From Superficieibacter sp. HKU1 (lineage in GTDB: Bacteria > Pseudomonadota > Gammaproteobacteria > Enterobacterales > Enterobacteriaceae): a stretch of DNA of 64,000 nt. The stretch's first letter is position 1, and the number at the start of each line of letters is the position of its first letter. Shown here piece by piece: positions 25,191-34,673 of this stretch. The notes below the pieces were generated by a model. The model made no database searches. It worked only from the letters and a program-made list of their open reading frames with translations, and was not told where the DNA came from. Location: positions 2,418,001 to 2,482,000 of the forward strand of contig NZ_CP119754.1 of the NCBI RefSeq assembly GCF_029319185.1, read 5' to 3'. Made by a program: the position numbers and the translations under genes.

Positions 25191-25811
25191 ATGCTGAAGA
25201 CTATGCGTAAACATGGCGTCACGCTGGCACTTTTCGCCGTCGGCACAACGGGGCTAACGGCGGCCATCGATCAGGTGACAAAAAATACCATCGCGCAGCA
25301 GGCAGCTGGCCAGCAGAAAGCGCTTTTCGACCAGGTACTTCCCGCAGAACGCTATAACAACGATTTGCAAAAAAGTTGTTATCTGGTGAGTGCGCCAGCG
25401 CTGGGTAAAGGGCAACACCGGGTCTATATTGCAATGATGAATGAGTCCCCGGTTGCTGCCGTTCTGGAGACCACGGCTCCTGACGGATATTCCGGCGCCA
25501 TACAGTTACTGGTCGGCGCAGATTTTCACGGTACCGTATTCGGTTCACGCGTTATTCAACATCATGAGACACCCGGTCTGGGGGATAAGATTGAATTGCG
25601 TCTCTCCGACTGGATCACGCATTTTGCCGGAAAGAAAATTGATGGTAAGAATGACAGCCGCTGGGCGGTGAAAAAAGACGGCGGTGATTTCGATCAGTTT
25701 ACCGGCGCGACCATTACCCCGCGCGCGGTGGTGAATGCGGTTAAGCGCACCGGTCTCTATGCTGAAACGCTACCTGCGCAACTCTCTCAACTCTCAGCCT
25801 GTGGAGAATAA
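25191..25811 (+). CDS. rsxG: RsxG, FMN-carrying periplasmic subunit
   Basis: A 206-residue subunit with one N-terminal membrane helix (about residues 8-26) and a periplasmic FMN-binding domain homologous to RnfG/NqrC. The covalent flavin threonine lies in FTGATITPRAVV near residue 175. ATG 25191 (MLKTMRKHGVTL) follows rsxD by 9 bases with GAGGAAAG as ribosome site. Confidence 0.96.
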   Translation: MLKTMRKHGVTLALFAVGTTGLTAAIDQVTKNTIAQQAAGQQKALFDQVLPAERYNNDLQKSCYLVSAPALGKGQHRVYIAMMNESPVAAVLETTAPDGYSGAIQLLVGADFHGTVFGSRVIQHHETPGLGDKIELRLSDWITHFAGKKIDGKNDSRWAVKKDGGDFDQFTGATITPRAVVNAVKRTGLYAETLPAQLSQLSACGE

Positions 25812-25814
25812 ACC

Positions 25815-26513
25815 ATGAGCGAAGTCAAAGACGTTATTGTACAGGGTCTGTGGAAGAATAACTCCGCGCTGGTGCAACTGTTGGGCCTGTGCCCCTTGCT
25901 TGCGGTAACCTCCACCGCCACCAATGCGCTTGGCCTCGGGCTGGCAACGACGTTAGTTCTGACGCTGACTAACACAGCGGTCTCCGCCCTTCGCCGCTGG
26001 GTTCCCGCTGAAATTCGTATTCCCATTTACGTCATGATCATTGCCTCAGTGGTCAGCGTCGTCCAGATGCTCATCAATGCTTTCGCTTATGGACTGTATC
26101 AGTCCCTGGGGATTTTTATTCCCTTGATCGTGACCAACTGCATTGTTATTGGCCGGGCAGAAGCGTTTGCCGCTAAAAAAAGCGTGCCGCTCTCTGCGCT
26201 GGACGGCTTTTCCATCGGTCTGGGCGCGACAAGCGCGATGTTTGTGCTTGGCTCGCTGCGTGAAATTCTGGGTAACGGTACACTATTTGACGGCGCGGAC
26301 GCACTGCTCGGTCCGTGGGCTAAAGCGCTACGGGTTGAACTCTTTCATACCGATACGCCCTTCCTGCTTGCGATGCTCCCACCCGGCGCTTTTATTGGTC
26401 TTGGCATGATGCTGGCGGTAAAATACCTGATTGATGAACGTTCTAAAAAACGTCGGGCGCAGGCCGCGGTCAATACCGTGATTTCCGCCCCTACGGCGTC
26501 AGAGAAAGCCTGA
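25815..26513 (+). CDS. rsxE: RsxE, membrane subunit of the SoxR-reducing complex
   Basis: A 232-residue integral membrane protein homologous to RnfE/NqrD and paralogous to RsxA. It has six helices and conserved cysteines in VQLLGLCPLLAV and PLIVTNCIVIGRAEAF. It starts 3 bases after rsxG and its TGA overlaps the nth ATG by one base. It completes the six-gene complex. Confidence 0.96.
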   Translation: MSEVKDVIVQGLWKNNSALVQLLGLCPLLAVTSTATNALGLGLATTLVLTLTNTAVSALRRWVPAEIRIPIYVMIIASVVSVVQMLINAFAYGLYQSLGIFIPLIVTNCIVIGRAEAFAAKKSVPLSALDGFSIGLGATSAMFVLGSLREILGNGTLFDGADALLGPWAKALRVELFHTDTPFLLAMLPPGAFIGLGMMLAVKYLIDERSKKRRAQAAVNTVISAPTASEKA

Positions 26514-27148
26514 TGAACAAACAAAAACGACTGACTATCCTTACCCGCTTGCGTGAAAATAATCCGCATCCCACGACAGAACTGCATTTCACCTCACCGT
26601 TTGAATTGCTGATTGCGGTGTTGCTTTCTGCCCAGGCGACTGATGTCAGCGTCAATAAAGCGACCGCCAAATTATATCCGGTGGCCAACACGCCGCAGGC
26701 GATGCTTGAACTCGGCGTTGACGGGATTAAGTCTTATATCAAAACCATTGGCCTCTATAACAGCAAGGCCGGGAACGTGATTAAAACCTGCCGAATGCTG
26801 ATTGAATTACACGGTGGCGCGGTGCCGGAAGACAGGGCTGCCCTCGAAGCGTTGCCGGGCGTCGGACGTAAAACGGCAAACGTAGTGCTCAATACCGCGT
26901 TTGGCTGGCCCACCATCGCGGTCGATACGCATATTTTTCGCGTTTGCAACCGAACACAATTTGCCCCAGGTAAAAATGTCGAACAGGTGGAAGAGAAATT
27001 ACTTAATGTTGTCCCTGCGGAGTTTAAAGTGGACTGTCATCACTGGTTAATTTTGCACGGGCGTTACACCTGTATTGCACGTAAACCGCGATGTGGCTCC
27101 TGCATCATAGAAGATGTCTGTGAGTATAAAGAAAAGGTGTATGCCTGA
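26513..27148 (+). CDS. nth: Endonuclease III (Nth)
   Basis: DNA glycosylase/AP lyase removing oxidised pyrimidines, 211 residues as in E. coli. The helix-hairpin-helix LPGVGRKTANV is followed by catalytic K120 and D138 (AVDTHIFRV). The [4Fe-4S] loop has C187, C194, C197 and C203 with the expected 6-2-5 spacing. It is translationally coupled to rsxE and ends the operon. The link between an oxidative-damage repair enzyme and the SoxR-reducing complex is conserved in enterobacteria. Confidence 0.98.
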   Translation: MNKQKRLTILTRLRENNPHPTTELHFTSPFELLIAVLLSAQATDVSVNKATAKLYPVANTPQAMLELGVDGIKSYIKTIGLYNSKAGNVIKTCRMLIELHGGAVPEDRAALEALPGVGRKTANVVLNTAFGWPTIAVDTHIFRVCNRTQFAPGKNVEQVEEKLLNVVPAEFKVDCHHWLILHGRYTCIARKPRCGSCIIEDVCEYKEKVYA

Positions 27149-27743
27149 GATCGCGCCTGGCAGGCAAAAGATAATGTCCGCTGCCTGCTGACTTTGGTTT
27201 TTGCCGCCGGTTAAGTTTTTTCTCACCCTCTGCTTTACCCTTTTTCGCTGCGTTAGACTCTCTTACCAGTGAAATCCTTTTTTCAGAGCGAAAATTTTCT
27301 AAGCGTTAACCTTACGGGTCATTTATTTAACGTAATGTTAAGAATTTGTTCTTACCCGGCGTAATTACATTTACATTACTTATATGAAACCATTGCAGAA
27401 CAAAACAAAAAACCATCTTTTTTTCAGAATATAGCCCATATCACTACAAAAAACGTAAAACAGCAAAATATATCGCCATTGCGCCAGCTTTACCGGCTTT
27501 TACCAGTTTAAAAAACCACTAATAGCGAAACATTGAAATTAAACGCTGGATAACATTTGCAGAGCAGGTTAATTATACGGTAAAATTTATGTGTAACAGA
27601 CTATTACAAAAGTATTGCCTGAGTGGACAGGATAGTGAACATTAGCTGCCGTTTCCCCTCCAGAATAACTATAAAGCGGATGTTTATTGAGCATCCCACC
27701 GAAAACGCCCCCGTTGATATGGGATGTAAAAAAAGAGGTATAT
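27149..27743. other. Long AT-rich control region of dtpA
   Basis: No convincing gene lies in these 595 bases. The stretch is AT-rich, with several T/A tracts and TTACATTTACATTAC-like repeats around 27364-27382 that could be OmpR sites. E. coli dtpA (tppB) is OmpR-dependent. No terminator with a clear U run was seen after nth. A 69-residue minus-strand frame overlapping the dtpA start is not supported. Confidence 0.5.
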
Positions 27744-29249
27744 GTGTCAACTGCAAACAATAAACCAACAGAAAGCGTGAGTATGAACGCTTTCAAACAA
27801 CCAAAAGCGTTCTATCTGATCTTCTCGATCGAGTTATGGGAACGTTTTGGTTTCTATGGCCTGCAAGGGATTATGGCGGTTTACCTGGTAAAACAGCTGG
27901 GTATGACCGAAACGGACTCCATTACGCTGTTTTCATCCTTCAGCGCATTAGTCTATGGTCTGGTCGCTATCGGCGGCTGGCTTGGCGATAAAGTCCTCGG
28001 TACCAAACGCGTCATTATGCTTGGCGCAATCGTGCTGGCAATCGGCTATGCGCTGGTCGCCTGGTCCGGTCATGATGTTGCCGTCGTCTATATGGGTATG
28101 GCAACCATTGCGGTAGGTAACGGTCTGTTTAAAGCTAACCCATCCTCGCTGCTTTCTACCTGCTATGCGAAAGATGACCCGCGTCTCGACGGTGCTTTTA
28201 CCATGTATTACATGGCCGTCAACATTGGTTCCTTCTTCTCAATGCTGGCAACTCCATGGCTGGCAGCAACGTTCGGCTGGAGCGTGGCGTTCGCCCTGAG
28301 CGTTGTAGGTATGCTGATCACCGTGATTAACTTCGCCTTCTGCCAGCGCTGGGTTAAACAGTACGGTTCTAAGCCGGACTTCGAACCTCTGAAAGTCGGC
28401 AAACTTTTAATCACGATTGTAGGCGTTGTCATTCTGATCGCAATTGCCACCTGGCTGCTGCACAACCAGGGTATTGCACGTATGGTTCTGGGCGTTATTG
28501 CGCTGGGTATCATCTGCATCTTCGCTAAAGAAGCATTCTCAATGCAGGGTGCTGCACGTCGCAAAATGATTGTCGCGTTCATTCTGATGCTGCAGGCTAT
28601 CATCTTCTTCGTACTTTATAGCCAGATGCCGACATCGCTGAACTTCTTTGCAATCCACAACGTTGAACATGCTATTTTCGGCATTAACGTCCAGCCAGAA
28701 CAGTATCAGGCGCTGAACCCGTTCTGGATCATTATCGGTAGCCCGATTCTGGCCGCTATCTATAACAAAATGGGCGACACGCTGCCGATGCCGACCAAAT
28801 TTGCCATTGGCATGGTGCTGTGCGCGGGTGCGTTCCTGGTTCTGCCGTTAGGGGCTAAAATGGCTACCGATGCCGGCATCGTCTCTTCTGGCTGGCTGGT
28901 CCTGAGCTATGCCCTGCAGAGCGTTGGTGAACTGATGATTTCCGGTCTGGGTCTGGCGATGGTTGCACAACTGGTGCCGCAGCGCTTGATGGGTTTCATC
29001 ATGGGTAGCTGGTTCCTCACCACGGCGGGCGCTAACCTGATCGGCGGTTATGTCGCAAACATGATGGCCGTTCCTGAAGACGTTACCGACCCTCTGGTTT
29101 CCTTACAGGTCTATAGCCATGTCTTCATGCAGATCGGCATTGTTACCGGCGTCATCGCTATTCTGATGCTGCTTACAGCGCCGAAACTTAACCGCATGAC
29201 ACAAAGTGACGAGAAAGACGTGAAAGCAGCGCAGACGCCTGTCGCGTAA
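27744..29249 (+). CDS. dtpA: Di-/tripeptide:proton symporter DtpA (TppB)
   Basis: POT/PTR-family peptide transporter of 501 residues with 14 predicted helices. The first helix carries the proton-coupling motif ELWERFGFYG. I chose GTG 27744, giving MSTANNKPTESV, because E. coli DtpA starts at the same point and AGAGG lies 4 bases upstream. The in-frame ATG at 27687 would add 19 residues without homology. A strong terminator follows. OmpR control is known in E. coli and only suggested here by the AT-rich leader. Confidence 0.95.
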   Translation: MSTANNKPTESVSMNAFKQPKAFYLIFSIELWERFGFYGLQGIMAVYLVKQLGMTETDSITLFSSFSALVYGLVAIGGWLGDKVLGTKRVIMLGAIVLAIGYALVAWSGHDVAVVYMGMATIAVGNGLFKANPSSLLSTCYAKDDPRLDGAFTMYYMAVNIGSFFSMLATPWLAATFGWSVAFALSVVGMLITVINFAFCQRWVKQYGSKPDFEPLKVGKLLITIVGVVILIAIATWLLHNQGIARMVLGVIALGIICIFAKEAFSMQGAARRKMIVAFILMLQAIIFFVLYSQMPTSLNFFAIHNVEHAIFGINVQPEQYQALNPFWIIIGSPILAAIYNKMGDTLPMPTKFAIGMVLCAGAFLVLPLGAKMATDAGIVSSGWLVLSYALQSVGELMISGLGLAMVAQLVPQRLMGFIMGSWFLTTAGANLIGGYVANMMAVPEDVTDPLVSLQVYSHVFMQIGIVTGVIAILMLLTAPKLNRMTQSDEKDVKAAQTPVA

Positions 29250-29274
29250 TATCATCGGGAAACACAGACTTTTG

Positions 29275-29305
29275 AGCCGCTAACTCCGTTAGCGGCTTTT
29301 TTTTT
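29275..29305 (+). terminator. Intrinsic terminator of dtpA
   Basis: AGCCGCTAAC pairs perfectly with GTTAGCGGCT around TCC and is followed by nine T, a textbook rho-independent terminator. Confidence 0.95.
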
Positions 29306-29363
29306 ATCGGCTGCCGCACTACCATACGAATACGCATACTGTTGCCTTCGAAGGGGTGTACTG

Positions 29364-29969
29364 ATGAAGCTATTTTATAAACCTGGTGCCTGTTCTCTCG
29401 CTTCACATATCGTTCTGCGTGAAAGTGGCGTGGACTTTACGCTGGAAAAAGTCGATCTGGCAAATAAACGTCTGGAAAATGGTGGCGACTTTTTCAACGT
29501 CAACCCCAAAGGCCAGGTTCCGGCCGTTCAACTGGATGACAACACGTTGCTCACTGAAGGCACCGCAATTATGCAATATATTGCTGACAGCGTACCTGAC
29601 CGCCAGCTTCTGGCGCCGGTAGGCAGCATTACGCGTTATAAAGCCCTGGAATGGCTCAATTATGTTGCAACTGAGCTGCACAAGGGATTCACCCCGTTGT
29701 TCCGTCCCGATACGCCAGAAGAATATAAACCCGCCGTGCGCGCGCAGCTAGAGAAAAAATTGCGGTTCATTGAAGAGGCATTGAGTGATAAGCAGTGGAT
29801 TAACGGTTTACGTTTTACCATTGCCGACGCCTATCTCTACACTGTTCTGCGCTGGGCGCGTGCGGTAAAACTCACGATGGACGATCTGAGCAATGTGAAT
29901 ACCTATATGGATCGGGTTGCGGCACGACCTGCGGTGATTGCCGCGCTGGCAGCGGAAGGACTGTCGTAA
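29364..29969 (+). CDS. gstA: Beta-class glutathione S-transferase GstA
   Basis: Cytoplasmic glutathione transferase of 201 residues. The N-terminal thioredoxin-like domain has the beta-class cysteine C10 (MKLFYKPGACSLASHI) and the cis-proline/SNAIL-type region with EGTAIMQYI. The C-terminal domain is helical. In E. coli pdxY follows; here the next gene is tyrS, only 66 bases away on the other strand. Confidence 0.95.
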   Translation: MKLFYKPGACSLASHIVLRESGVDFTLEKVDLANKRLENGGDFFNVNPKGQVPAVQLDDNTLLTEGTAIMQYIADSVPDRQLLAPVGSITRYKALEWLNYVATELHKGFTPLFRPDTPEEYKPAVRAQLEKKLRFIEEALSDKQWINGLRFTIADAYLYTVLRWARAVKLTMDDLSNVNTYMDRVAARPAVIAALAAEGLS

Positions 29970-29986
29970 AGTTTCTTGTGCCTGAG

Positions 29987-30019
29987 CCAAAAAATCAGGG
30001 GCGTGGTTTCCCGCGCCCC
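29987..30019 (-). terminator. Intrinsic terminator of tyrS
   Basis: On the minus strand GGGGCG pairs with CGCCCC and is followed after TGA by a run of six T. It sits 17 bases after the tyrS stop. In E. coli tyrS reads into pdxY, so this terminator marks the altered end of the operon. Confidence 0.85.
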
Positions 30020-30035
30020 TTCTTGCCTCGCTGAT

Positions 30036-31310
30036 TTACTTCCAGCAGACCAGGCAGTAGTTTTTCTTACCCCGGCGCAGCAGAGTATAACGTCCGAACA
30101 GACGATCGCTGTCAGCAAAGGTATATTCCGGATCGGTCTGTTTTTCGCCGTTAATGGTGACCGCGTTAGAGGCGATAGTTTTGCGCGCCTGACCGCGAGA
30201 AGGCTGAAGTTCAGAGTCCACCAGCGCCTGCATCAGATCGGCACCTTTCTCCATTTCGATCATCGGCACGCCGTCCTGGGCCAGCTGTTCAAAATCGGCT
30301 TCGCTCAGGGCGCTGAGGGTGCCGTTAAACAGGCTTTCGGTGATGCGTTTCGCCGCCGTCAGACCCTCTTCACCGTGCACCAGACGCGTTACCAGCTCGG
30401 CCAGTACGTACTGTGCACGCGGTGCTTTACCGCTGTTTTTGTCTTCTTCTTCCAGCGCGTTAATCTCAGCGATATCCATGAAGGTGAAGAATTTCAGGAA
30501 GCGATAAACGTCCGCATCCGCCGTATTGATCCAGAACTGGTAGAATTTATACGGGCTGGTTTTCTTCGGATCGAGCCAGACTGCACCACCTTCAGTTTTA
30601 CCAAATTTAGTGCCGTCTGCTTTGGTAATCAACGGAACCGTCAGGCCAAACACCTGATTTTGATGCAGTCGGCGCGTCAGATCGATGCCGGAAGTAATAT
30701 TCCCCCACTGATCGGAGCCACCAATTTGCAGCGCAACCCCATGCAAATTATTCAGGCAGGCAAAATCGTAGCCCTGAAGCAGGTTATAGGAGAACTCAGT
30801 AAAAGAGATCCCCTGGTCGTCACGGTTGAGACGCTGCTTGACCGCTTCTTTGTTAATCATCTGGTTAACGGAGAAGTGTTTGCCGATATCGCGCAGGAAG
30901 GTCAGCACATTCATGCCGCCAAACCAGTCGTAGTTGTTGGCCGCAATAGCTGAGTTGTCGCCACAATCAAAATCGAGGAACGGCGCAACCTGTTTGCGGA
31001 TTTTATCCACCCACTGTTGCACCGTATCTTCGGTATTCAGCTTTCGCTCGGCGGCTTTAAAGCTCGGATCGCCAATCAGGCCAGTCGCGCCCCCCACCAG
31101 TGCAACAGGTTTATGCCCGGCCTGCTGGAAGCGTTTCAGGCATAACAATGGAACAAGATGCCCCAAATGCAAGCTATCAGCGGTAGGATCGAAACCGCAA
31201 TAGAGTGCAATTGGCCCTTGCGCCAGTCGCTCTGCTAACGCTTCTTCGTCCGTAATCTGGGCAATAAGCCCCCGCTCTTGCAATTGTTTAATCAAGTTAC
31301 TGCTTGCCAT
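30036..31310 (-). CDS. tyrS: Tyrosyl-tRNA synthetase (TyrS)
   Basis: Class I aminoacyl-tRNA synthetase charging tRNA-Tyr. The 424 residues equal E. coli. The HIGH motif is H48-L-G-H51, the KMSKS equivalent is KFGKT near residue 235, and a C-terminal S4 domain carries QARKTIASNAVTING. I chose the ATG at 31310 (MASSNLIKQL), as the upstream MEIL adds nothing conserved. It follows pdxH on the same strand with a 126-base gap. Confidence 0.97.
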   Translation of the reverse strand: MASSNLIKQLQERGLIAQITDEEALAERLAQGPIALYCGFDPTADSLHLGHLVPLLCLKRFQQAGHKPVALVGGATGLIGDPSFKAAERKLNTEDTVQQWVDKIRKQVAPFLDFDCGDNSAIAANNYDWFGGMNVLTFLRDIGKHFSVNQMINKEAVKQRLNRDDQGISFTEFSYNLLQGYDFACLNNLHGVALQIGGSDQWGNITSGIDLTRRLHQNQVFGLTVPLITKADGTKFGKTEGGAVWLDPKKTSPYKFYQFWINTADADVYRFLKFFTFMDIAEINALEEEDKNSGKAPRAQYVLAELVTRLVHGEEGLTAAKRITESLFNGTLSALSEADFEQLAQDGVPMIEMEKGADLMQALVDSELQPSRGQARKTIASNAVTINGEKQTDPEYTFADSDRLFGRYTLLRRGKKNYCLVCWK

Positions 31311-31436
31311 CAAAATCTCCATGTATAAAACGACTGCACCTTTGCCGGTACACGACTGTTCGCCTGATGCGAAGGGGTTATAGAATAAAGCGCCGGAATC
31401 AGGAGTACCAGTACATAAAACAACATTTTGCCATCA

Positions 31437-32093
31437 TTACGGTGCCAGACGATCTATTTTCCACTCATTGCCGTCACGCTGGTATAAAAAACGATCGTGC
31501 AGGCGATTTTCGCCCCCCTGCCAGAATTCCATTTGTTCATAGCTCACCCGGAAACCGCCCCAGAAACTCGGCAACGGAACCTCGCCTTGCTGGAACTTCT
31601 GCTTGAGTTCAAGAAACTTACTTTCCAGAATACCGCGCGCGGAAATACGGCTGGACTGCCGGGAAACCCAGGCTCCGATTTGACTGTCACGAGGGCGACT
31701 GTGGAAGTATTTAATCACATCAAGCGTTGATAACCGTTCGGCTTTACCGATGACCATGACCTGACGCTCCAGCATATGCCAGGGAAAAAGCAAACTGATA
31801 CGCGGGTTTTGTTCAAGATGATGCGCTTTACGACTGCCAAGGTTGGTATAAAAAACCAGCCCTTTTTCGTCATAGTGTTTTAGCAACACAATCCGCTGGT
31901 ACGGTTGTCCGTGTTCATCAACGGTTGCGACAACCATTGCTGTCGGATCGGCAAGCCGGGCATCGCACGCTTGTTTGAGCCAGCGTTCAAACAGCGCCAG
32001 AGGTTCCGGAGGGAGATCGTGGCGACGGAGGCCGCCCTGGGTATATTCACGGCGCAAATGCGCAATGTGCTGGAGATCGTCATTATCTGGCAT
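31437..32093 (-). CDS. pdxH: Pyridoxine 5'-phosphate oxidase (PdxH)
   Basis: FMN enzyme making pyridoxal 5'-phosphate from PNP or PMP, the last step of PLP synthesis and salvage. The 218 residues equal E. coli. FMN-binding segments include QRIVLLKHYDEKG and NLGSRKAHHLEQNP. The C-terminal signature is FWQGGENRLHDRF. It lies between mliC and tyrS on the minus strand. The salvage kinase PdxY, its usual near neighbour in E. coli, is absent here. Confidence 0.97.
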   Translation of the reverse strand: MPDNDDLQHIAHLRREYTQGGLRRHDLPPEPLALFERWLKQACDARLADPTAMVVATVDEHGQPYQRIVLLKHYDEKGLVFYTNLGSRKAHHLEQNPRISLLFPWHMLERQVMVIGKAERLSTLDVIKYFHSRPRDSQIGAWVSRQSSRISARGILESKFLELKQKFQQGEVPLPSFWGGFRVSYEQMEFWQGGENRLHDRFLYQRDGNEWKIDRLAP

Positions 32094-32155
32094 AGCGTTT
32101 GACCTGGACTGTTATCTATCACGTAGCGCTATTGTGCGCTGCCCAGGTCTAAATC

Positions 32156-32479
32156 TCAACGCTTCGCCGTATGCAACTGACAGTTGTTCAGAACAATACG
32201 ATCGCGGTTGTAAACCGTTGCGCTATCACCTTTCGACCAGAAGACCCAGATCCCGTCGGTATACCGCGAGCCAGAAGCGGACAGTCCCTGCTTAAGCGTG
32301 AGCGGTTTATCGTCATAGACAAAATTCACCTCCTGACGCGTATTATTAAGCTTTACGGTTAACGGTTTTTCGTCGCACTGGTATTCAAGAGTATCAGTAT
32401 GCATGCGCTCAACCATTTGACCATAATAACTACAACCGGCAAGCATGAGCGGGAAGACGGCGATGGCTATTTTTTTCAT
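32156..32479 (-). CDS. mliC: Membrane-bound C-type lysozyme inhibitor MliC
   Basis: A 107-residue outer-membrane lipoprotein that inhibits C-type lysozyme. The signal peptide ends in the lipobox LAGC at about residues 13-16, and the mature part shows the MliC fold with YQCDE near the start and cysteine in NNCQLH at the end. The E. coli protein (YdhA) is 109 residues. It lies 62 bases before pdxH on the same strand and may be co-transcribed. Confidence 0.92.
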   Translation of the reverse strand: MKKIAIAVFPLMLAGCSYYGQMVERMHTDTLEYQCDEKPLTVKLNNTRQEVNFVYDDKPLTLKQGLSASGSRYTDGIWVFWSKGDSATVYNRDRIVLNNCQLHTAKR

Positions 32480-32575
32480 GAGACGGATCCTTCAGACGTT
32501 CCGAACGCGGGAGAATATTTCCATCCTCCCTGGAAACGTCCAGTCTACCGATAGACTAGCCAGTCGGTTATTCGG

Positions 32576-33700
32576 TTAACTCTTATTTTGCCGGGGATTA
32601 GCCGGATAAATCGCCCCCAGTACGGTCGCTTCAGATGCGCCAGTAACTGACGGCAGATTCCCTGGCTTCCCGGCGATGGTGCGCCATGCCAGCCAGGCAA
32701 ACGCCAGCGCTTCCATATCATCGCCTGAGATCCCGGCGGCGTCGGTAGTAGAGACTTCGGTTCCGGCAAGGAGCCCGGCCAGACGCGCCATCACCAGTGG
32801 ATTTCGGCTGCCACCGCCGCAGACCAGCAAACGATCGCAGCCGCCGTTGAGTAATACCTGCTCTGCGATGGTCACCGCCGTTAATTCCGCCAGCGTCGCC
32901 TGTACATCTCCGGCATCCAGTCCAGGGTAGCGCGATAAATGCGACTGAAGCCAGCCATAGTTGAAATACTCTCTGCCGGTACTTTTCGGGGCCGGGGCCG
33001 CAAAGTAAGGATCGCTGAGCATCTCCTGCAACAGCGGGATGATCACCCTGCCCGCGCTGGCCCATTCAGCGTCTTTATCATACGGTTTTTGCCGCTGACG
33101 CCAGATCCAGGCGTCCATCAGCATATTGCCCGGTCCGGTATCATAACCCCGCACCGGCTTAGACGGGAACAGCAGCGACAAATTGGCAATGCCGCCAATA
33201 TTAAGCACCATTCGCCGCTCGTCAGGATGTGCTAACAGCGCATGGTGAAAGGCCGGTACCAGCGGCGCGCCCTGACCGCCAAGGGCCATATCGCGGCGAC
33301 GAAAATCACCTACCACGGTAATGCCGGTGCGGGCAACAATCTGGTTATTATCGCCAATTTGCAGAGTATGTGGGGCATCACCACCCGGTTCATGCCATAC
33401 GGTTTGCCCGTGGCAGCCGACAGCGATAATGTCTTGTGGACGCAGATTTTCCTGACGCATCAGCGCCTGTACCGCCTCGGCGAACAGACGGCCAAGACGG
33501 GTATCTAACTGGCCAAGTTGCGACAATGTCAGCTGTTGCCCCTGGCAAATGGCCAGAATCGCCTCTTTAATTGCCAGCGGAATCGGCCATGACAAGCTGG
33601 CCTGCTGCGCCACCATATTCTCATCAATCGTTGCGAGGACAACATCTACACCATCAAGACTGGTGCCTGACATTACCCCAATGTAGCGACCGGATATCAT
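32576..33700 (-). CDS. anmK: Anhydro-N-acetylmuramic acid kinase AnmK
   Basis: ATP-dependent enzyme that opens and phosphorylates anhydroMurNAc from recycled cell wall to MurNAc-6-phosphate. The 374 residues are close to the family length. The N-terminal GVMSGTSLDGVDVV is the nucleotide-binding motif; GIANLSLL and GGGSRNP are further sugar-kinase (ASKHA) motifs. It lies upstream of mliC with a 96-base gap. Confidence 0.96.
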   Translation of the reverse strand: MISGRYIGVMSGTSLDGVDVVLATIDENMVAQQASLSWPIPLAIKEAILAICQGQQLTLSQLGQLDTRLGRLFAEAVQALMRQENLRPQDIIAVGCHGQTVWHEPGGDAPHTLQIGDNNQIVARTGITVVGDFRRRDMALGGQGAPLVPAFHHALLAHPDERRMVLNIGGIANLSLLFPSKPVRGYDTGPGNMLMDAWIWRQRQKPYDKDAEWASAGRVIIPLLQEMLSDPYFAAPAPKSTGREYFNYGWLQSHLSRYPGLDAGDVQATLAELTAVTIAEQVLLNGGCDRLLVCGGGSRNPLVMARLAGLLAGTEVSTTDAAGISGDDMEALAFAWLAWRTIAGKPGNLPSVTGASEATVLGAIYPANPRQNKS

Positions 33701-33948
33701 TCGTCTTCCTTAATTTTTCTGGCGATGGGTTTACTCCATCATAAAGCGACGCCTAATACTATGATCCGTTAATATTTTTTATCAATATTTGTACGACCGG
33801 AAGCGCGGTTTACGTCCCGTTCATCCTCGGCAGATTATTATTTTTGCTATTGTTTCGCCGCACGCTATGAACTATGGCGATGAAACGCATATAATTACTT
33901 ATAGACGGATGCTCGCCTGAGCTTTCTTGGTGAACAGGAGATTCATAG

Positions 33949-34416
33949 ATGATTTTACGTGCATTAGCCGTTTCGATGATAGGTTTTACGCTGGCAGGCT
34001 GTGTGAACAACAGCGGCCTGTCCGGAGACGTTTATTCCGCATCAGAGGCCAAACAGGTTCAAAATGTGACTTACGGCACTATCGTTAACGTCCGTCCAGT
34101 GCAAATCCAGGGTGGTAATGATTCAAATGCTATCGGCGCGATTGGCGGCGCTGTGCTGGGTGGTTTCCTCGGTAATACGATTGGCGGTGGCGCAGGTCGC
34201 TCTCTGGCAACTGCCGCCGGTGCCGTTGCGGGTGGCGTGGCAGGCCAGGGCGTTCAGGGTTCAATGAATAAAACCCAGGGCGTTGAACTGGAGATCCGTA
34301 AGGACGATGGTAATACCATCATGGTGGTCCAGAAACAGGGTGATTCTAAATTCTCTGCCGGTCAGCGTGTGGCTATGGCCAGCAATGGCAGCCAGATTAC
34401 CGTTTCCCCGCGATAA
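33949..34416 (+). CDS. slyB: Outer membrane lipoprotein SlyB
   Basis: A 155-residue lipoprotein of the Pcp/SlyB family. The signal peptide ends in LAGC at about residues 14-17. The rest is a glycine-zipper domain (AIGGAVLGGFLGNTIGGGAG and AAGAVAGGVAG) followed by a beta-rich C-terminus. SlyB belongs to the PhoPQ regulon in E. coli and Salmonella and forms oligomers that stabilise outer-membrane proteins under stress. I did not find a convincing PhoP box in the 248-base upstream gap. Confidence 0.95.
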   Translation: MILRALAVSMIGFTLAGCVNNSGLSGDVYSASEAKQVQNVTYGTIVNVRPVQIQGGNDSNAIGAIGGAVLGGFLGNTIGGGAGRSLATAAGAVAGGVAGQGVQGSMNKTQGVELEIRKDDGNTIMVVQKQGDSKFSAGQRVAMASNGSQITVSPR

Positions 34417-34422
34417 TGTTTT

Positions 34423-34448
34423 GTGCGTGGTGAATATTCACCACGCAC
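34423..34448 (+). terminator. Palindrome after slyB
   Basis: A perfect 26-base palindrome with half GTGCGTGGTGAAT begins 7 bases after the slyB stop. In RNA it would form a strong hairpin, but no U run follows. It probably ends or protects the slyB transcript. Confidence 0.55.
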
Positions 34449-34673
34449 GCCTCTTCCTCCCGCCTCGGCACCACTACCCCATACAATATTCGCATTATTA
34501 ATTAGCTTTATATTCACCACATTAATATATTAAATAACATTTCTTGTTAAATAATTTGCTCCTGAGCAATACTTATATTATTTATAAGTTATAGAATAGT
34601 TACCAAACAAGCTGAAGACCTGATAATAGACAGCTTTGTTTTTGGTATTCCTCTGGACAACAGGAAGTTATTG

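Noticed and set aside
27587..27796. 69-codon frame on the - strand with a signal-peptide-like start, opposite the dtpA start
   Set aside because: The hydrophobic stretch is the complement of the dtpA start region; no ribosome site or conserved product.
33701..33948. Looked for a PhoP box before slyB
   Set aside because: No pair of GTTTA-like hexamers with 5-base spacing was found by eye, although slyB is a PhoP target in relatives.
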